From Mesostigma viride (Eukaryota; Streptophyta; Mesostigmatophyceae; Mesostigmatales; Mesostigmataceae): DNA of 64,000 nt. Location of the stretch: the NCBI GenBank assembly GCA_009746045.1, contig RPFO01001247.1, positions 7,501 through 71,500 of the forward strand, in the 5' to 3' direction. The notes under the pieces were generated by a model, which worked only from the letters and a program-made list of their open reading frames with translations, had not been told where the DNA came from and did no database searches. A program made the position numbers and the translations under genes. Shown in pieces: positions 1 through 18,700 of this stretch. The first letter of the stretch is position 1. Each line of letters begins with the position of its first letter.

Positions 1-1725
<1,725 letters not shown>

Positions 1726-2537
1726 TAGTACTAACATTCTTGTTATTCATTAACATTATTACTACTATTATGCAGTAAAGACAGGATGCAGTTTTGACAG
1801 TTACAAAGCGAACAATAAGGAGTAACCATGCCGATGGCAATGACCAGGCTTAACAGATTGACCCTATTGCATTCCACAGGGTTCAAATTCCTTAAGGCAG
1901 CAGCGGCTAACTGGGTTCTTACCTGACAGCAAACCACCAAGCTGATTCTAACTATTCCTGTTTCGTACACCATATTGTTCGCTTCATGGGGCTAGTTTAC
2001 TATTCCCACGCAGCTAGCCTGCAGCTGCTACTCGAAGTAAACTGGAACGGTAAGTGCTATCCGTGTGCAAACGTTACTTAGGCACGCGAACGAAGTCTGC
2101 TGCAGCTGGCTGCTCGGCGGCTTAAACTATAGTCATCCATAAGCCCACACATACCTCGTGGCAGGTCTCTGGAAGTCTGGCTTGCTGGAAATGATCCACA
2201 GGTCCCCTCTGCACAAAAACAACAAGGCGGCCAAGCAGGAGCGGCCGGTAAGTCATACAAAATGGCTGTTGGTCTAAAGAATGCATCTTTCAGCCTACAT
2301 GATGCTCGCTGAGCTATTGCGATGAGGTGTTGAGATAAAGTTGCTGCCCTCGGAGCGCACTACAAATGCATCCCACCATCCACGCACGAGGCGTGCAAGT
2401 CAATTGCACACAAAGTCCGTGCCCATGGCAGATGTCCACCGGATAGACAACCTATGTGAGCATGTATCAAGCTGCTGGAGTGTTTATGATGGCAATAATG
2501 GGGGCCCATCTTGCCTGCTTGAATGCCCATGCTTTCA
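1726..2537. other. unassigned sequence between two satellite blocks
   Basis: About 0.8 kb of mixed-composition sequence between the CAT array and the tetranucleotide chain. Only short open frames occur and none shows a recognisable domain or a convincing exon with splice sites. I see no gene here. Confidence 0.5.
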
Positions 2538-5235
<2,698 letters not shown>

Positions 5236-5700
5236 ATAGAGCACACAGGGGATTCACGGTCGCCAAAGCACCCTGCGCCATGCGTGCACATCTGTCCATA
5301 CCTCCATGACAAGCAGCACACAAAGGGGGCAACCAGCACATGCTGTGGTTTGTGGGCTACTAGCACGGCAACCATTAGGCATCATGTAAACAAGCCGCCA
5401 TATGCAAGGGAAGAATGGTGTGCACCAGAAAACATGAAGAGCTATCTTGCCGTTGCGCACTAGGCTTCACAATGGCGACCCCTAGGCCATGGTTTATACC
5501 TGCTGTTCACTTTAGCCGATTGTTTATACCTGATGGCACTGAGAGCTGGATAAAGATCTAGATAGCGTGTACTGCCTGAGAACAGAAGCACGACCAACGG
5601 CCCCAGGGACCATCATGGGGAAAGTGGCTTAAGGCCAGCCTACAGAAATGATCAACCTAACTGCACACCCAGAATGCTCCTAACAAATTCCAGAACATGC
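5236..5700. other. gene 1 downstream flank
   Basis: About 0.46 kb between the satellite chain and the stop of the minus-strand ZGRF1-like gene. It may hold that gene's 3' UTR. A possible extra minus-strand exon around 5520-5570, with an AG acceptor, was considered but has no family similarity. Confidence 0.35.
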
Positions 5701-8350
5701 TTACTTGGAGTAGGATGAAGGCTTGCCGCGGTGTGGCAGCTTGAGAAAGTAGCTCTTCTCCTGTTGCTTGGACCTTCCCCCACCATCACCGTCACCGTCG
5801 TCGCCATCTTCATCACTCCCTCGCTTGCGCTTGAAGTTGGCCCCGAACCACGGCTGCTTCTTCCTGTCTCGGAGCGACAGAGGTTCACACAATGTGACAA
5901 ACGTATCCAACGACATAAGCGCACGGAGCCATTTAGCCACCCAACCGTAGGTAAGTAAATCCCTGCTCTGGTATGGTCGTGCTTGCGGGCTGGCTTGAGA
6001 TACGCCCAACACAGTTATATCCATAACTCTAACAGTTCCACCGTCATAAAGCTCTATCGTTATCTAACAGGCACAACCTGCGCCACCATCCTGACAACTG
6101 ACCTAATGGCAGACCGCGGCATGCCTGAACAGAATAGCATCCACAGTGCTGCCATGTTGCTTCTTCCTATGATATCCTCAGTCTTTCAACCGAAGGGCAT
6201 TCCCGCCGCCCACTCACTTGAGGATCAGCTCCGCGGACTCTGGGGGCCTTTTTGCCCGTGCGGCGCCCGCCAGCACGCCCGCCACCACCAGCGCCAGCTC
6301 CTCCTCCATCGCCCCCAGGAAGGACCCCGCGTAGCCCGTGACATCACGGAATGTGTCCGGAATGACCACGGAGCGATGAGCATGCTCGAACCCACCATTG
6401 CCGTCACCGCTGCCTGGTGCAGACCGGAACGCTAGCCGAGAAAAGACATTGGACCCCCCACCCCCACCCCTGCACTATATGGCGCCGGCCGACCTGTGCC
6501 TGCCCAGGCACCAACCACCTGGGGGGCCTTGAACGCCTCTCTCCCCCTCGCGGGCGCATCCACCCCATTGGGTGCGGTGGCGAGACTGGCCAAGGCGCGG
6601 CCTACTGAGGGGGCGGTGGCCGATGAGACCCGCGCACGCTCGCCCATGAGGTGGGACGATGGCATCCCAGGGACCCTGTTCTCCCGGTCCATGTCCTCCT
6701 CATCTTCATCCCTGACTGCCACGATGTCCTCAACTCCGGAAACGGGCATAGGGTCATGCTGGGGCGTGGAGCGGCCAGCGGCCAGGGCCATGAAGCCGTT
6801 GTGACCCGACCAGGCAGCGCCGTGGAGGGAGCGGAGCTGGGGCTGGGCACCAGGAACGACAGCCGGGGCTTGCTCATGCTGGGGCTGGCTAGCACGTGGC
6901 GGGTTACCCAGGGAGGTCGCCGTGGGGAGGGGAGCCGTGGCGGCGCGGGGCGGCTGGAAGGGCTTTCGGTGGTTTCCTCCCAGGATGGAGATGATGTCAT
7001 CGACTGCAGGAGACACGCCCCATTCAGTCCATCGCAGCGGAAGACAATTGAGAGAAGCAGCTTGTGAAGGAGGGAAATCGCGTTGTCGGTTTTGCATGAC
7101 TGGCTGCCCCGTATCGGCACAAGACGGTTATATTTTAACTAAATTACAACTTGGTGCAACTTACAATAAAAAGTGGAAAAAGGATATTAATCCACACAAA
7201 CTCGCTGGCTAGTCATCCCACCAACTGCTTGCTGCGGCACAAGCGCCTGTTGTCTAAACCCACAAAAATTAAAAGGCCGTGAAGGGATACGATACACATG
7301 GTGTCATGGCACTAGAGCGAGCTGTGTCGAGCCAATGCAGGGACGCGGCTGGCCCTTCTAGCTAGGGTATGCACACATTAATACAATCAATACATTAACC
7401 AATGCATGCCGTCCCGCTGGGGATACATACACGCAATGGCTGCGACCGCAAGCATGAAAATCCAAGGGCCACATTACCGGAGCGATTGCGAGGGTTTCTC
7501 TTGGGCGCGTCGCAGGCTGGTCTACTGCGCAACGGAGCCGGCTCATCCGATGGCTGATTCCCACATGGCTCAACGTCTCCAAACGACGGGACATCTCCGA
7601 ATAATTGGATGTCCATATGGGATGTTGGCGCAGGCATAGGCATGTCGCGCCCATACTCGATCTCCTCTGGGTAAGGATCGCGGTAGCTCGGGTCTGCAGC
7701 AAAGCCTCTCACTTCACGCTGTAACATCCAAGGCTGGGGAGGGAAACATCCGTTCATTTGCCCGTTGAAACGAGAATGGAAAGGCAGACCGGGTGCGTCA
7801 GGTTGGTGAAACGTTGGTGCCATTTTCGCAGGAGCCATGAAGTGCGCCCTCTTCCTCGGCCCGCTCTCAAAGTTAGGTTTCCCAGGGCCTTGAGTAGTCA
7901 ACGGCGCGGAAATAGTGCTCTTCGCCTGGGCCGGTCCATCTGCCTGGGCCGGTTTCTGTGAAGCTGAGATATCGCCGACCAATGCCATGGCTTGGCAGAG
8001 GTGTCGTTCGAAGTCCAACATAGAGTCCACCTCTACGAGATGCTTTGTGGTCATAGACTCTACCTCCGGAGGCTCCTTGGTTGGATCCAACAACTGGACG
8101 TGGTACCTCGCCCCTGCTTCTTTCACCAGTAGCAAGCCTGATGACGAGACATTCGTCCAGTGTCGATACCAAGCAATGAAAAAAAATTCATGTTTGACAG
8201 GTGACTGGAGCTTTTCCGGTTTGAAAAGACAACATTGATACGATATCGGAAGTTAAATAAAGCAAACGCAGGTAACGTACCGTCGTGCCATTTCTTCGTC
8301 TTCTGTTTTTTCTGCGGAGTGTACACACATTCCCACTTTTTGGCTGCCAT
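5701..8350 (-). CDS. ZGRF1/DUF2439-domain protein (helicase-less)
   Basis: Five exons on the minus strand: 8350-8281, 8137-7478, 7003-6494, 6413-6218, 5962-5701. Summed, they stay in frame from ATG to TAA (565 aa). Residues 1-75 resemble the ZGRF1 N-terminal domain (DUF2439): a WECVYTPQKKQKTKKWHDG opening, a hydrophobic strand and an LVEVDSML segment. A second short motif, RSVDDIISILGG, is formed exactly across the exon 2/3 junction (about residues 242-253), which supports the model. Residues 420-478 (VVIPDTFRDVTGYAGSFLGAM and following) and the closing SYFLKLPHRGKPSSYSK resemble the region before the GRF zinc finger in ZGRF1. No GRF finger or helicase domain follows before the satellites. 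ZGRF1 proteins act in DNA repair in the nucleus; that role is inferred from the domain. The donor of exon 3 is the least certain boundary. The TAA overlaps a donor-like GTAAGC, so the C-terminus could continue. Confidence 0.78.
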
Positions 8351-9791
8351 CGAAGAGTCGGAGCCCGGTTTGGAAACAGGATCTTAAATATCAGACCGGC
8401 TGGTCGCGGGCAGCATGCTTTCTGCTGTCATGCTCTAATGTTAAGCTGGGTTGCTCTTTCTATCCCAAAGGCATACGTAGTTTACCGTTGCTTGAAATAC
8501 GGGACCACGCTGGCGACGGCCTACGACAGAGTCGTGATTCAACATAACTGCTATATCTATTTGACCGTTAGCCACCACTGGCACTTGAGCCCTCGACAAG
8601 AGTAGATACGGATGCAATCATGCAGAAGCGCCTTCTTCCTCCATAAACCTTCGGTAACAGTCTGGTCAAGACTTCTAAAAATTCAGTGATTCCGAAAGTG
8701 AACGATAAGGTTGCAATTAACAACTCCCCTTGCACCTTTTTCTCGGCTTTAGGCTCAAATCAAGGCAGCAAGAACGGGAGCTGGTGCTACGAGAAGGCTA
8801 CAAACTCAAATAAACTGGAATAAATAAACCATGGCGACTATTGTAGCCAGGAAAAGAAGTTTATTTGGGACACCGCTTCTAGTCAGTTGTATCAGGAAGC
8901 AGCACGACACCTTCGTGCCAATTTCCTGCGTGGGGTCGTCTGATCTCGATGTTCTATCACTGCCGTGCCAACAGCGTCAAGCCTGTTGCACAGTTTTCCG
9001 TTTAGTATGCCTGCATGAAGACGACCAGATATTCGGACATGTTATAAGTTCTCCCCTCGTCCAAGCTGTGGAAATAAGCAAGCCCACCCTGAGCCCACAG
9101 TCAGTAGCCAGCACCTACAGTAGGCGACCGAGTGGCATCAACAAAAGCGAATGGCCACAATCCTTGAGATGCACGGGAAAGGAAGAACGATGTCAAACTT
9201 GGCGCCATAATTGCTGTCACTTCTCGAAGACCAAGCCTGACGGTCCTGGGCGCCCTGCTCGCGGATTTGATGTTGTTGTTGTTGTTGTGTCCCACGCCGC
9301 ACATGGGCAGCAGAGAATCTATAGTGGCCGAGGGCCGGATATATTTAGTATCGGTGCTCGTGGATTTAGGGCCAAAGTCGGTCGGCCAGAAACTAACGGA
9401 ATACACATAGTTTTAACATCTCAGGTAATTGATGCCGTATCTCGTGTACCCTTCTGCTACGAATAAGCTGAATAACGGGGCAGACAGGGTACAACGTGGA
9501 AAGTCCTGCGGCCTTGTTTCGGGCCGTCACGGCTGCAGTTCCATGCGGGCGGTCACGGCTTGCAGTACCAGCGGCGAGGGATCCAACAAATACAAAGAAA
9601 ATCCGAAGAAAACCACAGGCTTATTATTCCGAGGCTCGTGGTGCAGCACAAGCAACAAGCAGTAGCTTTTTGAAACACAGGCACCGATGGATATTCCCAG
9701 CATTTCTGCGCAACATCGCTAGCAGAGGGGAACCGGGTTAGTGGCTATAAGGAGTGGCAAGGCTTGGTGCGCTCGCAACGCCAGGCCAATT
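8351..9791. other. intergenic region between genes 1 and 2, with an unassigned 211-codon frame
   Basis: The two flanking genes diverge from here, so it probably contains both promoters. A plus-strand frame at 8831-9466 starts with a good initiation context (AACCATGGCG) and would encode 211 aa rich in Cys, Ser and Val. I recognise no family in it, and a (TTG)n run lies inside it. It could be a small gene, a 5' leader or noncoding. Confidence 0.3.
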
Positions 9792-12700
9792 ATGCGGGAG
9801 GCTTTGCTCGCCGCTGAGCCAGGGCAGCGCCTGATTGGGCGTTGTCGATGTGGGAGGAATGAACTTATTATAGCTATTCTCCTTCTGATAGCGGCTGCCA
9901 GTGCAGGATTGGTGGTATGGCTGACCAAGGGAGAGCCACGTGTCGCCTTCCATGATGCAGCTGTTCCGACTGAGGGATGGGCGTCCACCTCCACGTCGTT
10001 CATCCAATTGACCGACGTCCACCTCGACCTTGAATACCTGTATGTCTCTTCACCTCGTTGCTTGCTCATGCGGTTTCTGCGTTCTGGTGCACTTTGATGC
10101 AGTCGACGACAGACGGTGTGGCGTGCAGTGGTGTTTGACAGGCATCTTTAACGCCCACGCCTGCTTCCATGTACAATCCCGGGCTGGAAGCATGTCAGTC
10201 GTAGCAAAATGGTCCAACGTTTTCCAGCCGGAGTATGGCAGCACTTGTGGTGTGGTGACATTTGGGCTAGGTGCTTTGACCCAAGCGGGTGCGCTGTGCG
10301 GGCAGCGACTATTCAAACAGGGGATGCGTCATCATCAACCATGGTGACACGTAGACGTGTGCACGTCGTTACCGCTCATTCTGGTCTGCAGGGATCGCGC
10401 CAGTCCCAAGAGCAGCTGTCGGGTACACTCGGGAGCGCGCGCCCGGCGCCCCTACGGCCGCTACGGCTGTGACAGGTACACCACAGAGCAAAGCCAGTGG
10501 CGATGACTTCATTCCCGCTGCCTTGTGCACCTCTCTTCATAGTATACATAGTCAGTATGTTATCTAGTGCTAGAATACATAGTTAATATGATATAAAGTG
10601 CTGGGATACATAGTTAGTATGTTATGTAGTGCTAGACTACATAGTTAGTATGTTATATAGTGGTAGTATGCACAGTTAGTATGTTATATAGTGCTAGAAT
10701 ACATAGTTAGTATGTTATATAGTGCTAGGATACGTAGTTAGTATGTTATATATTGCTAGTATGTATAGTTAGTATGTTTTATAGTGCTAGGATACATAGT
10801 TAGTATGTTATATAGTGCTAGAATACATAGTATGTTATATAGTGCTAGAATACATAGTAAGTATGTTACATAGTGCTAGGGTAGATAGTTAGTATGTTAT
10901 ATAGTGCTAGTATGCACAGTTAGTATGTTATATAGTGCTAGGATACGTAGTGAGTGTGTTATATATTGCTAGTATGCATAGTTAGTATGTTATATAGTGC
11001 TGGGATACATACTTTTGTCCATGAGACAACCAGCACCGGCCTAAACACTGGAAGGTGTGATCACTGGAAGCTCAAGGACCAGCCCGTTCTTGGCCAGCTG
11101 TTTTCCCTCTCTGTGCGCTTGAAGATGCGGTTACAGATGGAATAATCATGGCCACCTTGAGGGAACGTCCCCTGGCCGGTTGGGGCCCACAGATGCATGT
11201 GACTTGGGCAGCCTTCCTGCACCAGATGGGGTCGCAGGTAAATGTAATAAGTAATAAAAGTAATCAAGGGCGGTGATAATGGTGGTTAAGGGCGGTAATC
11301 ACAGTAATTAAGGGTCATCTTTTTGCGGGTAGCTTGGGGTCGTCATTTGTCCAGGTATCCTCGCCGGCGGCCACTAACAATGCACACTGGCGGCCACAGA
11401 ATGAGGCCACTTTGTTTCAATGCACGTCAGTAGCGGTGACAGATGCAAGTCCGTTGCCCCGGTCGTTACCAGGGCTGTAGAGTGATGCCTTCAACCTCAT
11501 CAGTCCGCCTTTCTCTCCTGCCCTTTTTTTTTGGGGGGGGGGGGGGGGGCTGGCGGCTGTGGTTGGCCCGCTGCACGTGTAAATCTTTGTCCATCAAGCC
11601 CAGTGCAGGTCTAACGGTCCCGAGATCGGGCATGTCGCCTGTGCCTTGTCTGGTGGGTGGCAGCCCTCTGTCGCTTGTGCAGAGCACGCTGCAGGCCATG
11701 GCTTCGGCGCTGCCCCAGCCTGCGTTTATTCTGGTGACGGGCGACCTAGCGCCGCACAAGATCCATCAGGCCAGCAAGATCCAGCAGGCGATGCAGAAGG
11801 TCAGTCCCTGCGCGCGCGTGCAGGTATGCAAGTAGACACGCGAGCAAGCAAGCGATGCGGAAGGTATATGAAGACCCTGTCAGCCCCATGCCCGCGTGTG
11901 CAGGAGGTACTGGCATGAGAACAGACACACGCGGGCAATGCAGAAGGTTAAGTGCACGACGGCAGGTGTCGCATGACCATGCATGTGTATCTGCCTGCCT
12001 GCCCACCTGCCGGCCCACCTGCCTGCCCACCCGCCGGCCCACCCGCCGGCCCACCCGCCTTCCTCGTTTGCTTCGTTCATGTGTATCGCTCCTTGTGGAT
12101 GTTTTGTGTGCAGAATTCATCAATGCATCACTTGCCTCAGTGTCGCGTCAAAGTGTTGGCTCATTTGTATGAACAATGCCGCATATTGCCTCAGTGTCGC
12201 GTCAAAGTGTTGGCTCATGTGTATGAACAATGCCGCCTATTGCCTCAGTGTCGCGTCAAAGTGTTGGCTCATGTGTATGAACAATGCCCCCTATTGCGGG
12301 CTGCACGGGCATATCATCCTTGATATCATCTTTGTATTGCATTTGCCCCCTCATGCCCATGGTATATTGCCCCCTCATGCCCATGGTATATTGCCCCCTC
12401 ATGCCCATGGTATATTGCCCCCTCATGCCCATGGTATATTGCCCCCTCATGCCCATGGTATATTGCCCCCTCATGCCCATGGTATATTGCCCCCTCATGC
12501 CCATGGTATATTGCCCCCCTGTTGGTGTCCGATGCTTGCCCCCCTGTTGGTGTCGGACGCCAGGTGGACGGGTTGCTGCGGGAGAGCTTCCCCTCCACCC
12601 CCATCCTCTACGCGATCGGCAACAACGAGTTCTACCCGTACGTCTCCGCCACCATACCACCGCAGCGCGTTATTCATTTAGCAGTAGCAGCATCAACATG

Positions 12701-15700
12701 CCTCCACCACATAGCCCGTGTAGTTGCTCTCAGCACTGGTTTGGAGTGTCTACACAAAGCACGTGCGATTTGTGTTGGGCGATTGCCTGCGTTGCTATCA
12801 GACCAAGTGTGGCCAATGGTATAAGATCTCCCTGCGATACTTGGAGCACACCCTGGTTCCGTAAGCCGGTGTGACGGGCTCCCCGGCTGAGTTTTGCGTG
12901 TGCTCACAGGCTTGATGGCGTATTGGCTAGGAATACGAGATGGATCTTTCTTGTCTAGGCTTCCTTAGCGGGAAGGGGGCGATGCTGGGGAAGGATAGAT
13001 GCTGTTGCCGGGGAAGGGACAAATGCTAGAAGAAAGCGGAAATGGATGCTGCCTGTGACTCGCGTCCGCTGCTGCAGGATCTGCATGGGTGTGATGCAGC
13101 AAAAATAATGTGTAACTAGTGGCACCCGCTGGCTTCGCCCAGCCCAAAACAGGGTCCCTTTTTTTGGCAGTACTTCGCCCCGCTGCCCGCTGCCCGCAGC
13201 CCGCAGCCCGCAGCCCGCAGCCCGCTGCCCGCTGCCCGCTGCCCGCTGCCCGCTGCCCGCTGCCCGCTGGAATAGTACGGTGCTCGCTTCGCTCGCGGAT
13301 TGGTGCGCAGTACGGTGCTCGCTTCGGTCGCGGCCCGCTAGCTGGATAGTACGGTGGTCGCTTCGCTGGCGGCCCGCTGAACAGTACGGTGAGCGCTTTC
13401 CCAGCCCCAAAAAGCACTTTGGGGCGGTTCAGGGCCTGCCCGCTGCCCGCCGACTGCGTAGTCCGCGGTCCTTCCCTGCGCTCCGGAGAGGGGAACAGTA
13501 CGGTGGTCGCTTCGATCGCGGCCCGCTAGCCGGATAGTACTCCCTCTGGCCGCAACTCCTGCTTCCTTGGGTCGCTGTCTTTTCCATTGGCGGTCTGGTC
13601 GCGCGCGCTGCGTGGATTGGCGGGGAAGTCGCGATGCCCTGTATAGTGCGGGATGAGTACTACATTACCAAATTAATATATAGGATGGGGATAGAGTGCA
13701 GCATACTTTGCTACTCATTTCCCCCCCAAGTTCATCCAAAAACTCGCACATGCATACCCCTGCATTCATGTTCATGCCCTCCATTTCCCTGGCCCACTAT
13801 CTTCACTCTCCAACTGTGCGCGGTCACTGCCACTTCAGTTTTGCTGTCGGGCAACTCTTGCCGTTGTACGTGGTGTTTTGTGCTGCGTTGTTGTGGTGTT
13901 GTCCTGTGAATAGCTGCAGAACCCCCTCGGTAGCGGCCGCCTTTGAATAGCAGCTTGCGTTGTTGTGGTGTTGTCCTGTGAATAGCTGCAGAACCCCCTC
14001 GGTAGCGGCCGCCTTTGAATAGCAGCTTGCGTTGTTGTGGTGTTGTCCTGTGAATAGCCGCAGAACCCCCTCGGTAGCGGCCGCCTTTGAATAGCAGCTT
14101 GCGTTGTTGTGGTGTTGTCCTGTGAATAGCTGCAGAACCCCCTCGGTAGCGGCCGCCTTTGAATAGCGGCTTCTGAGGAATGGGGACGGTGGAATGGTGG
14201 GATGCACAAGAGGGTCAAAGCCCATCCAATCCAATCAGGGCGGCATGCTCATCACGCAGCTGGTTACTCTCCCAAAGTTTGTCGTATCGTATCCACTCTT
14301 TGTCATACCCCATACATCTGCATTACATTCTCTTTCTGTCACGGCTTGTGGCTAATGCTGTCCATCGGTGGCACCGCCCCCCTTCTCCCAATGCGCCAGC
14401 TCATATAGTGCCAGCGACCCGGACCCTAAATGGCTCGAGAAGCTTCTGCAGGGATGGCAGCTGTCGTTTGACACGGTGAGCGGCGATCTGGTTGCCAGTG
14501 AGGATGTCCGCCGCTGTCAGGGATGACGCTCTCAGGGATGTCCGTTTTGTGTCGGTTGAGACGGCTGCTGTGCGACTAAGTGAGTGATTGAACACAGAAA
14601 GCTGCTGGGTGGGGCATATGCACAGCCTGCATTAGCAATGGTTTGCGGCGTACCTGGTTGTGTGATATGGAGGAAGGTAGTACAATAGGGGGGAAGCGGA
14701 CATAGAGGCGGGCTTTGTTGTGTGATATGGAGGAAGGTAGTACAATTGGGGGGAAGCTGACATCGAGGCGTACCTGGTTGAGTGATATGGAGGAAGGTGG
14801 TACAATAGGGGGGAAGCGGACATAGAGGCGTGCTTTGGGGGAAGTTGGATGCCGTAATCGATTGTGTGCGATTTTGCAGATCCGCATGTGATGCTGTGTG
14901 TGTGCGATACGGGTCAACCCTGATGGCACGTATGGTCGTATGCACATCGATCAAAGGAGCTCCTACACTTAAAAAACATATATGTATATATATTGAGAAT
15001 GTGCCCATCTCACCTCCGTAATCTATCATTCTCAATAAATATATATTGAGAATGATAAGAAGATTATATTTGTTTTTTTAATAGCAGTATAGCAAGGAGA
15101 CAACCAGCGCAGGTATATATGTATTGCATTCCTCAACATTCGGGTCCCTTGATGACCTAGTTGAGGCGATGGGGGCCTATTCCAGCGGTGAGAGGTGGCT
15201 AACTGCCCACTTAAGTGCCAACGACCGTCCCATTCACCACGCTGGGCTTGAATGCCGTCGGAAGCATCCCACGTCCCACATCGGATGCGCGTTTCTTGTT
15301 GTGTGGTGATCAACACTGGGGTAGTTGAAGGGTGGCACTCGAGCACGCTTGATAGCAACCCATGTCCTCCCCACCGAAGCCACGAGGTGATCTAGTTAAC
15401 CGATTCGTATGCTGGCGTAGCAGGGGATGCTGCATTTATTTTCAGCCTTGTGGGTGCTCCTTGACTTTGTGAGTTGCTGAGCTGCCCGATTGAGTTTCTC
15501 GTCCCTGTGCTCATGAAGTGTGGCAGCTGCCAGCATCAGCGCAGGACACATTTCTCAAGGGGGGGTACTACCGGGTCAACGTGGAGGATCTGGGCAGGAA
15601 CCAGACGGCACCAAATGGCACCGCAGCGGATGCCAGCTTGGGTAACACAGCGGATGCCAGCATGGGGAATGCGAGCCCAGAGCCAGGGCCAATAAGGCCA

Positions 15701-18700
15701 AGCTCAGATGGGCCAATGAAGCCTGTTGCAAGCTCAGGTAGCGAAGGGACCTACGCACAGCTTGCCGCTGCCTCCACCTCCGATGGAACGTGGACATCAT
15801 CGTCCTGGAAGGCCAGGGTGAGGGGAGCGGTCGTTGAAGGGCAGGGGGGTGATGAAGGGTTACGGCTGTCAGCAGCAGGAGCAGCCGCCAACGAGGGCGG
15901 CCACGTGCCCATGGCACTGCTCATCTTGAACACGGTGCTGTACTCACTGCACGACAGCGACATCACTGACAGGGACGAAGACCCTGCAGGGCAGCTGGCC
16001 TGGCTGGAGGCGCAGCTGGCCTCGTGTGTGGCCGAGGTAAAGTTGGGCCTGGCTCGGTCAACGTGAGTCGTCCTTGTTCATACCCTTTCTCCCATTCTTT
16101 CCTCTTTCTCCACCCCCCTCCCGCTTCCTCCGCCTTTGCAACTTGGGCATTTATCTCTGCACTCGTGTGGGTAAAGGTACGTGAGTCCATGACATTGACA
16201 CGTGTATTCTGGCATAGTTTCCTTTCGGCAGCGTGTGGCTGGATCCTTGCCAGGCCCAAGGTATGGGGGCCGGGGGATAGTACTTGGTTCCTTTTCTTGT
16301 CCAAGCCTCTCTATCGCCTTTTTCGCATCGCGTTCACCTGCTGGAGGTCCAAGCTGTGCAACCAATGGGTGGCAATGGCTTCCCCTATAATGCATCAAAG
16401 CCGTTGCCCTGGCAGGCATTTGCCAGGCAGCACCTCACACTTCCAACTGGCATGCTGGTATACAATGCTTGGATGGCATGCCTGGCCGGTGGACGGCATC
16501 ATCGAAGGTAGGTGTTCGCATTGCCAGCTCGCTAGTACAGCTCTCACCGAGTCCGAATTTCGAAGGAGAGCACTGAAGGAGAGCGCCCTGGTCCTGGTGT
16601 CTTCCTACTGCTGACGGCAGCCAGCGAGACTCGTCTGCCTCGGCCTCAGCGCCATACGTTTGTCAGCAGCATGAACATGTGTCTCCAGAACTATCCCCAT
16701 CCATGCAGGAGTCGTGCCCGCATTATTTGCCCGGCCTTGGGACACATCCGCAACCACAGTGAGCGTTGCTGTTTTGGCCGTATTCAATCAGATCGTGTAA
16801 AAAGGAAGAGCATGTGTGAGTACGTGTCGTCAGCTGGCCACAAATCTGGTGGCAGGCGTGCAGTGCCACCGACACATTCCAGGTGGGGGTGTCTGATGTA
16901 GAGTAGAGTAGAGTAGAGTAGAGTAGAGTAGAGTAGAGTAGAGTAGAGTAGAGTAGAGTAGAGTAGAGTAGAGTAGAGTAGAGTAGAGTAGAGTAGAGTA
17001 GAGTAGAGTAGAGTAGAGTAGAGTAGAGTAGAGTAGAGTAGAGTAGAGTAGAGTAGAGTAGAGTAGAGTAGAGTAGAGTAGAGTAGAGTAGAGTAGAGTA
17101 GAGTAGAGTAGAGTAGAGTAGAGTAGAGTAGAGTAGAGTAGAGTAGAGTAGAGTAGAGTAGAGTAGAGTAGAGTAGAGAATATATGCCGTGTAGTCTGCC
17201 TGGCTTGTTCGCCGGTGGGTGCGGAGCGAGCCCCATTGGAATGGGTACCCAGAACTTGGCCATGCGCTGTGGGACCAAGTGTGTCAATACCTTTGTGTTT
17301 TTTGCGAAGCCAATGTGCATTTCCTCTTTTGTCAAAATTAGAAACTGCGTGCACGTCGTTGTCAACGTGGGAGTGGGTTGTGTCCCGCTACTGCAGGGGA
17401 GGAAAGCGCTGATCGCGGGCCACATCCCGCCTGGTGTCGCCAGCCACAACATGCGTGGGTCTCTCTGGAGGAGTTCCTTTGGTGAGGCTCGTCGTGGCTG
17501 TTGCTGTCGCCAGCATGCCAACTGTAATTGCTGCCGTGTCGATTCGTGCTGGTGTTTGGAGGATGAGGACTGTTTAGGGTTTAGGGTGCATTTCATTGAC
17601 GCGGCCGACCCACTCTGGGATGCCTGCCTGGATGCACGCCTGCACTGGCATGAGTTACTTGAGTGTTGAGAGCGAATGGGTAACAAATTTAAACCATCTA
17701 ATTATTAGACGGCATGATGGCATTCCCTGCCGGTGCATCCACCTGCCCCAGCTTTGTCGAGGGGGCCGCTTTGTATCCGTTCAGCCTCTCCCTTCACCAT
17801 GCATATCATTACCCCACACCACCTGTGCCTGCATGCCGCAAACCCCTATTCGCACGGCCCCCCTTCGGCGGGGGTCGCTGCCCCTGCATCTCCCCCAGCG
17901 GAGAAGTACCGCCAGCTCACCACCAAGTACGGGTCGGCCATCGTGGGACACCTGTATGGCCACCTCCACCGGGACCAGTTCCGCATCGTCCAGAGCAATC
18001 CGCCGCAGTTCCTGCGCCAGCTGGGAGCAACGCTGGCGTCCGGGGGAGACGCGCCAGCCAGCTCGGATGTGCTTGATGTGTGCGACAGGAATGTGACAGG
18101 TGGCAGCAAGGCAAGTACCAGCACAGCCGTCGCCCATGTGGCGGCAGCAGCAATGCCCCAGCGGATGCCATCCGGGCGACCTGGGAGAGTCGACACGGGT
18201 CCAGGGGCGGGCATAAACGAGGGAATACAGGACGGCGGTGGCGGTGATGACCTGCCACTTGAAGATGGGGTGGTCCTCATCGCGCCCTCCGTATCCCCCC
18301 TGCGCGACAACAACCCGGGCTTCCGCGTGTTCCACACCGATGAGGACACCAGTCAGCTCACCAACTACGACCAATACGCCACTGCCGTGGCGGTAGGTGG
18401 CTTGGCGCTCATCGTAAATGTGAAACAGGACCGTAGTGGTAGTGGATCGTGGAATGAAGGATGGCTTGCGCTCCTCCACCGTTCGTTATTGAACACTCTG
18501 GGCAGCCAATCATGTGGGGGATGTTGTGCCATACGGTGTGCTGCATGCGTTCTGGTGCTCTTTGGTAATGCTAACTATGTTTGTGCCTGGGGGCTGGGGC
18601 AAGGCAGCAAGGCAGATAAAAAAAGGGCATGTTGCGCCCGCCCGTGTGTGGGCACTGGGTTGCTAGGCGAGGGAAGATGTTCATTTCAATGTGGCCCAAA

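Noticed and set aside
17573-17588. Ancient telomere fusion
   Set aside because: Only two TTTAGGG units inside an intron; too short to distinguish from chance.
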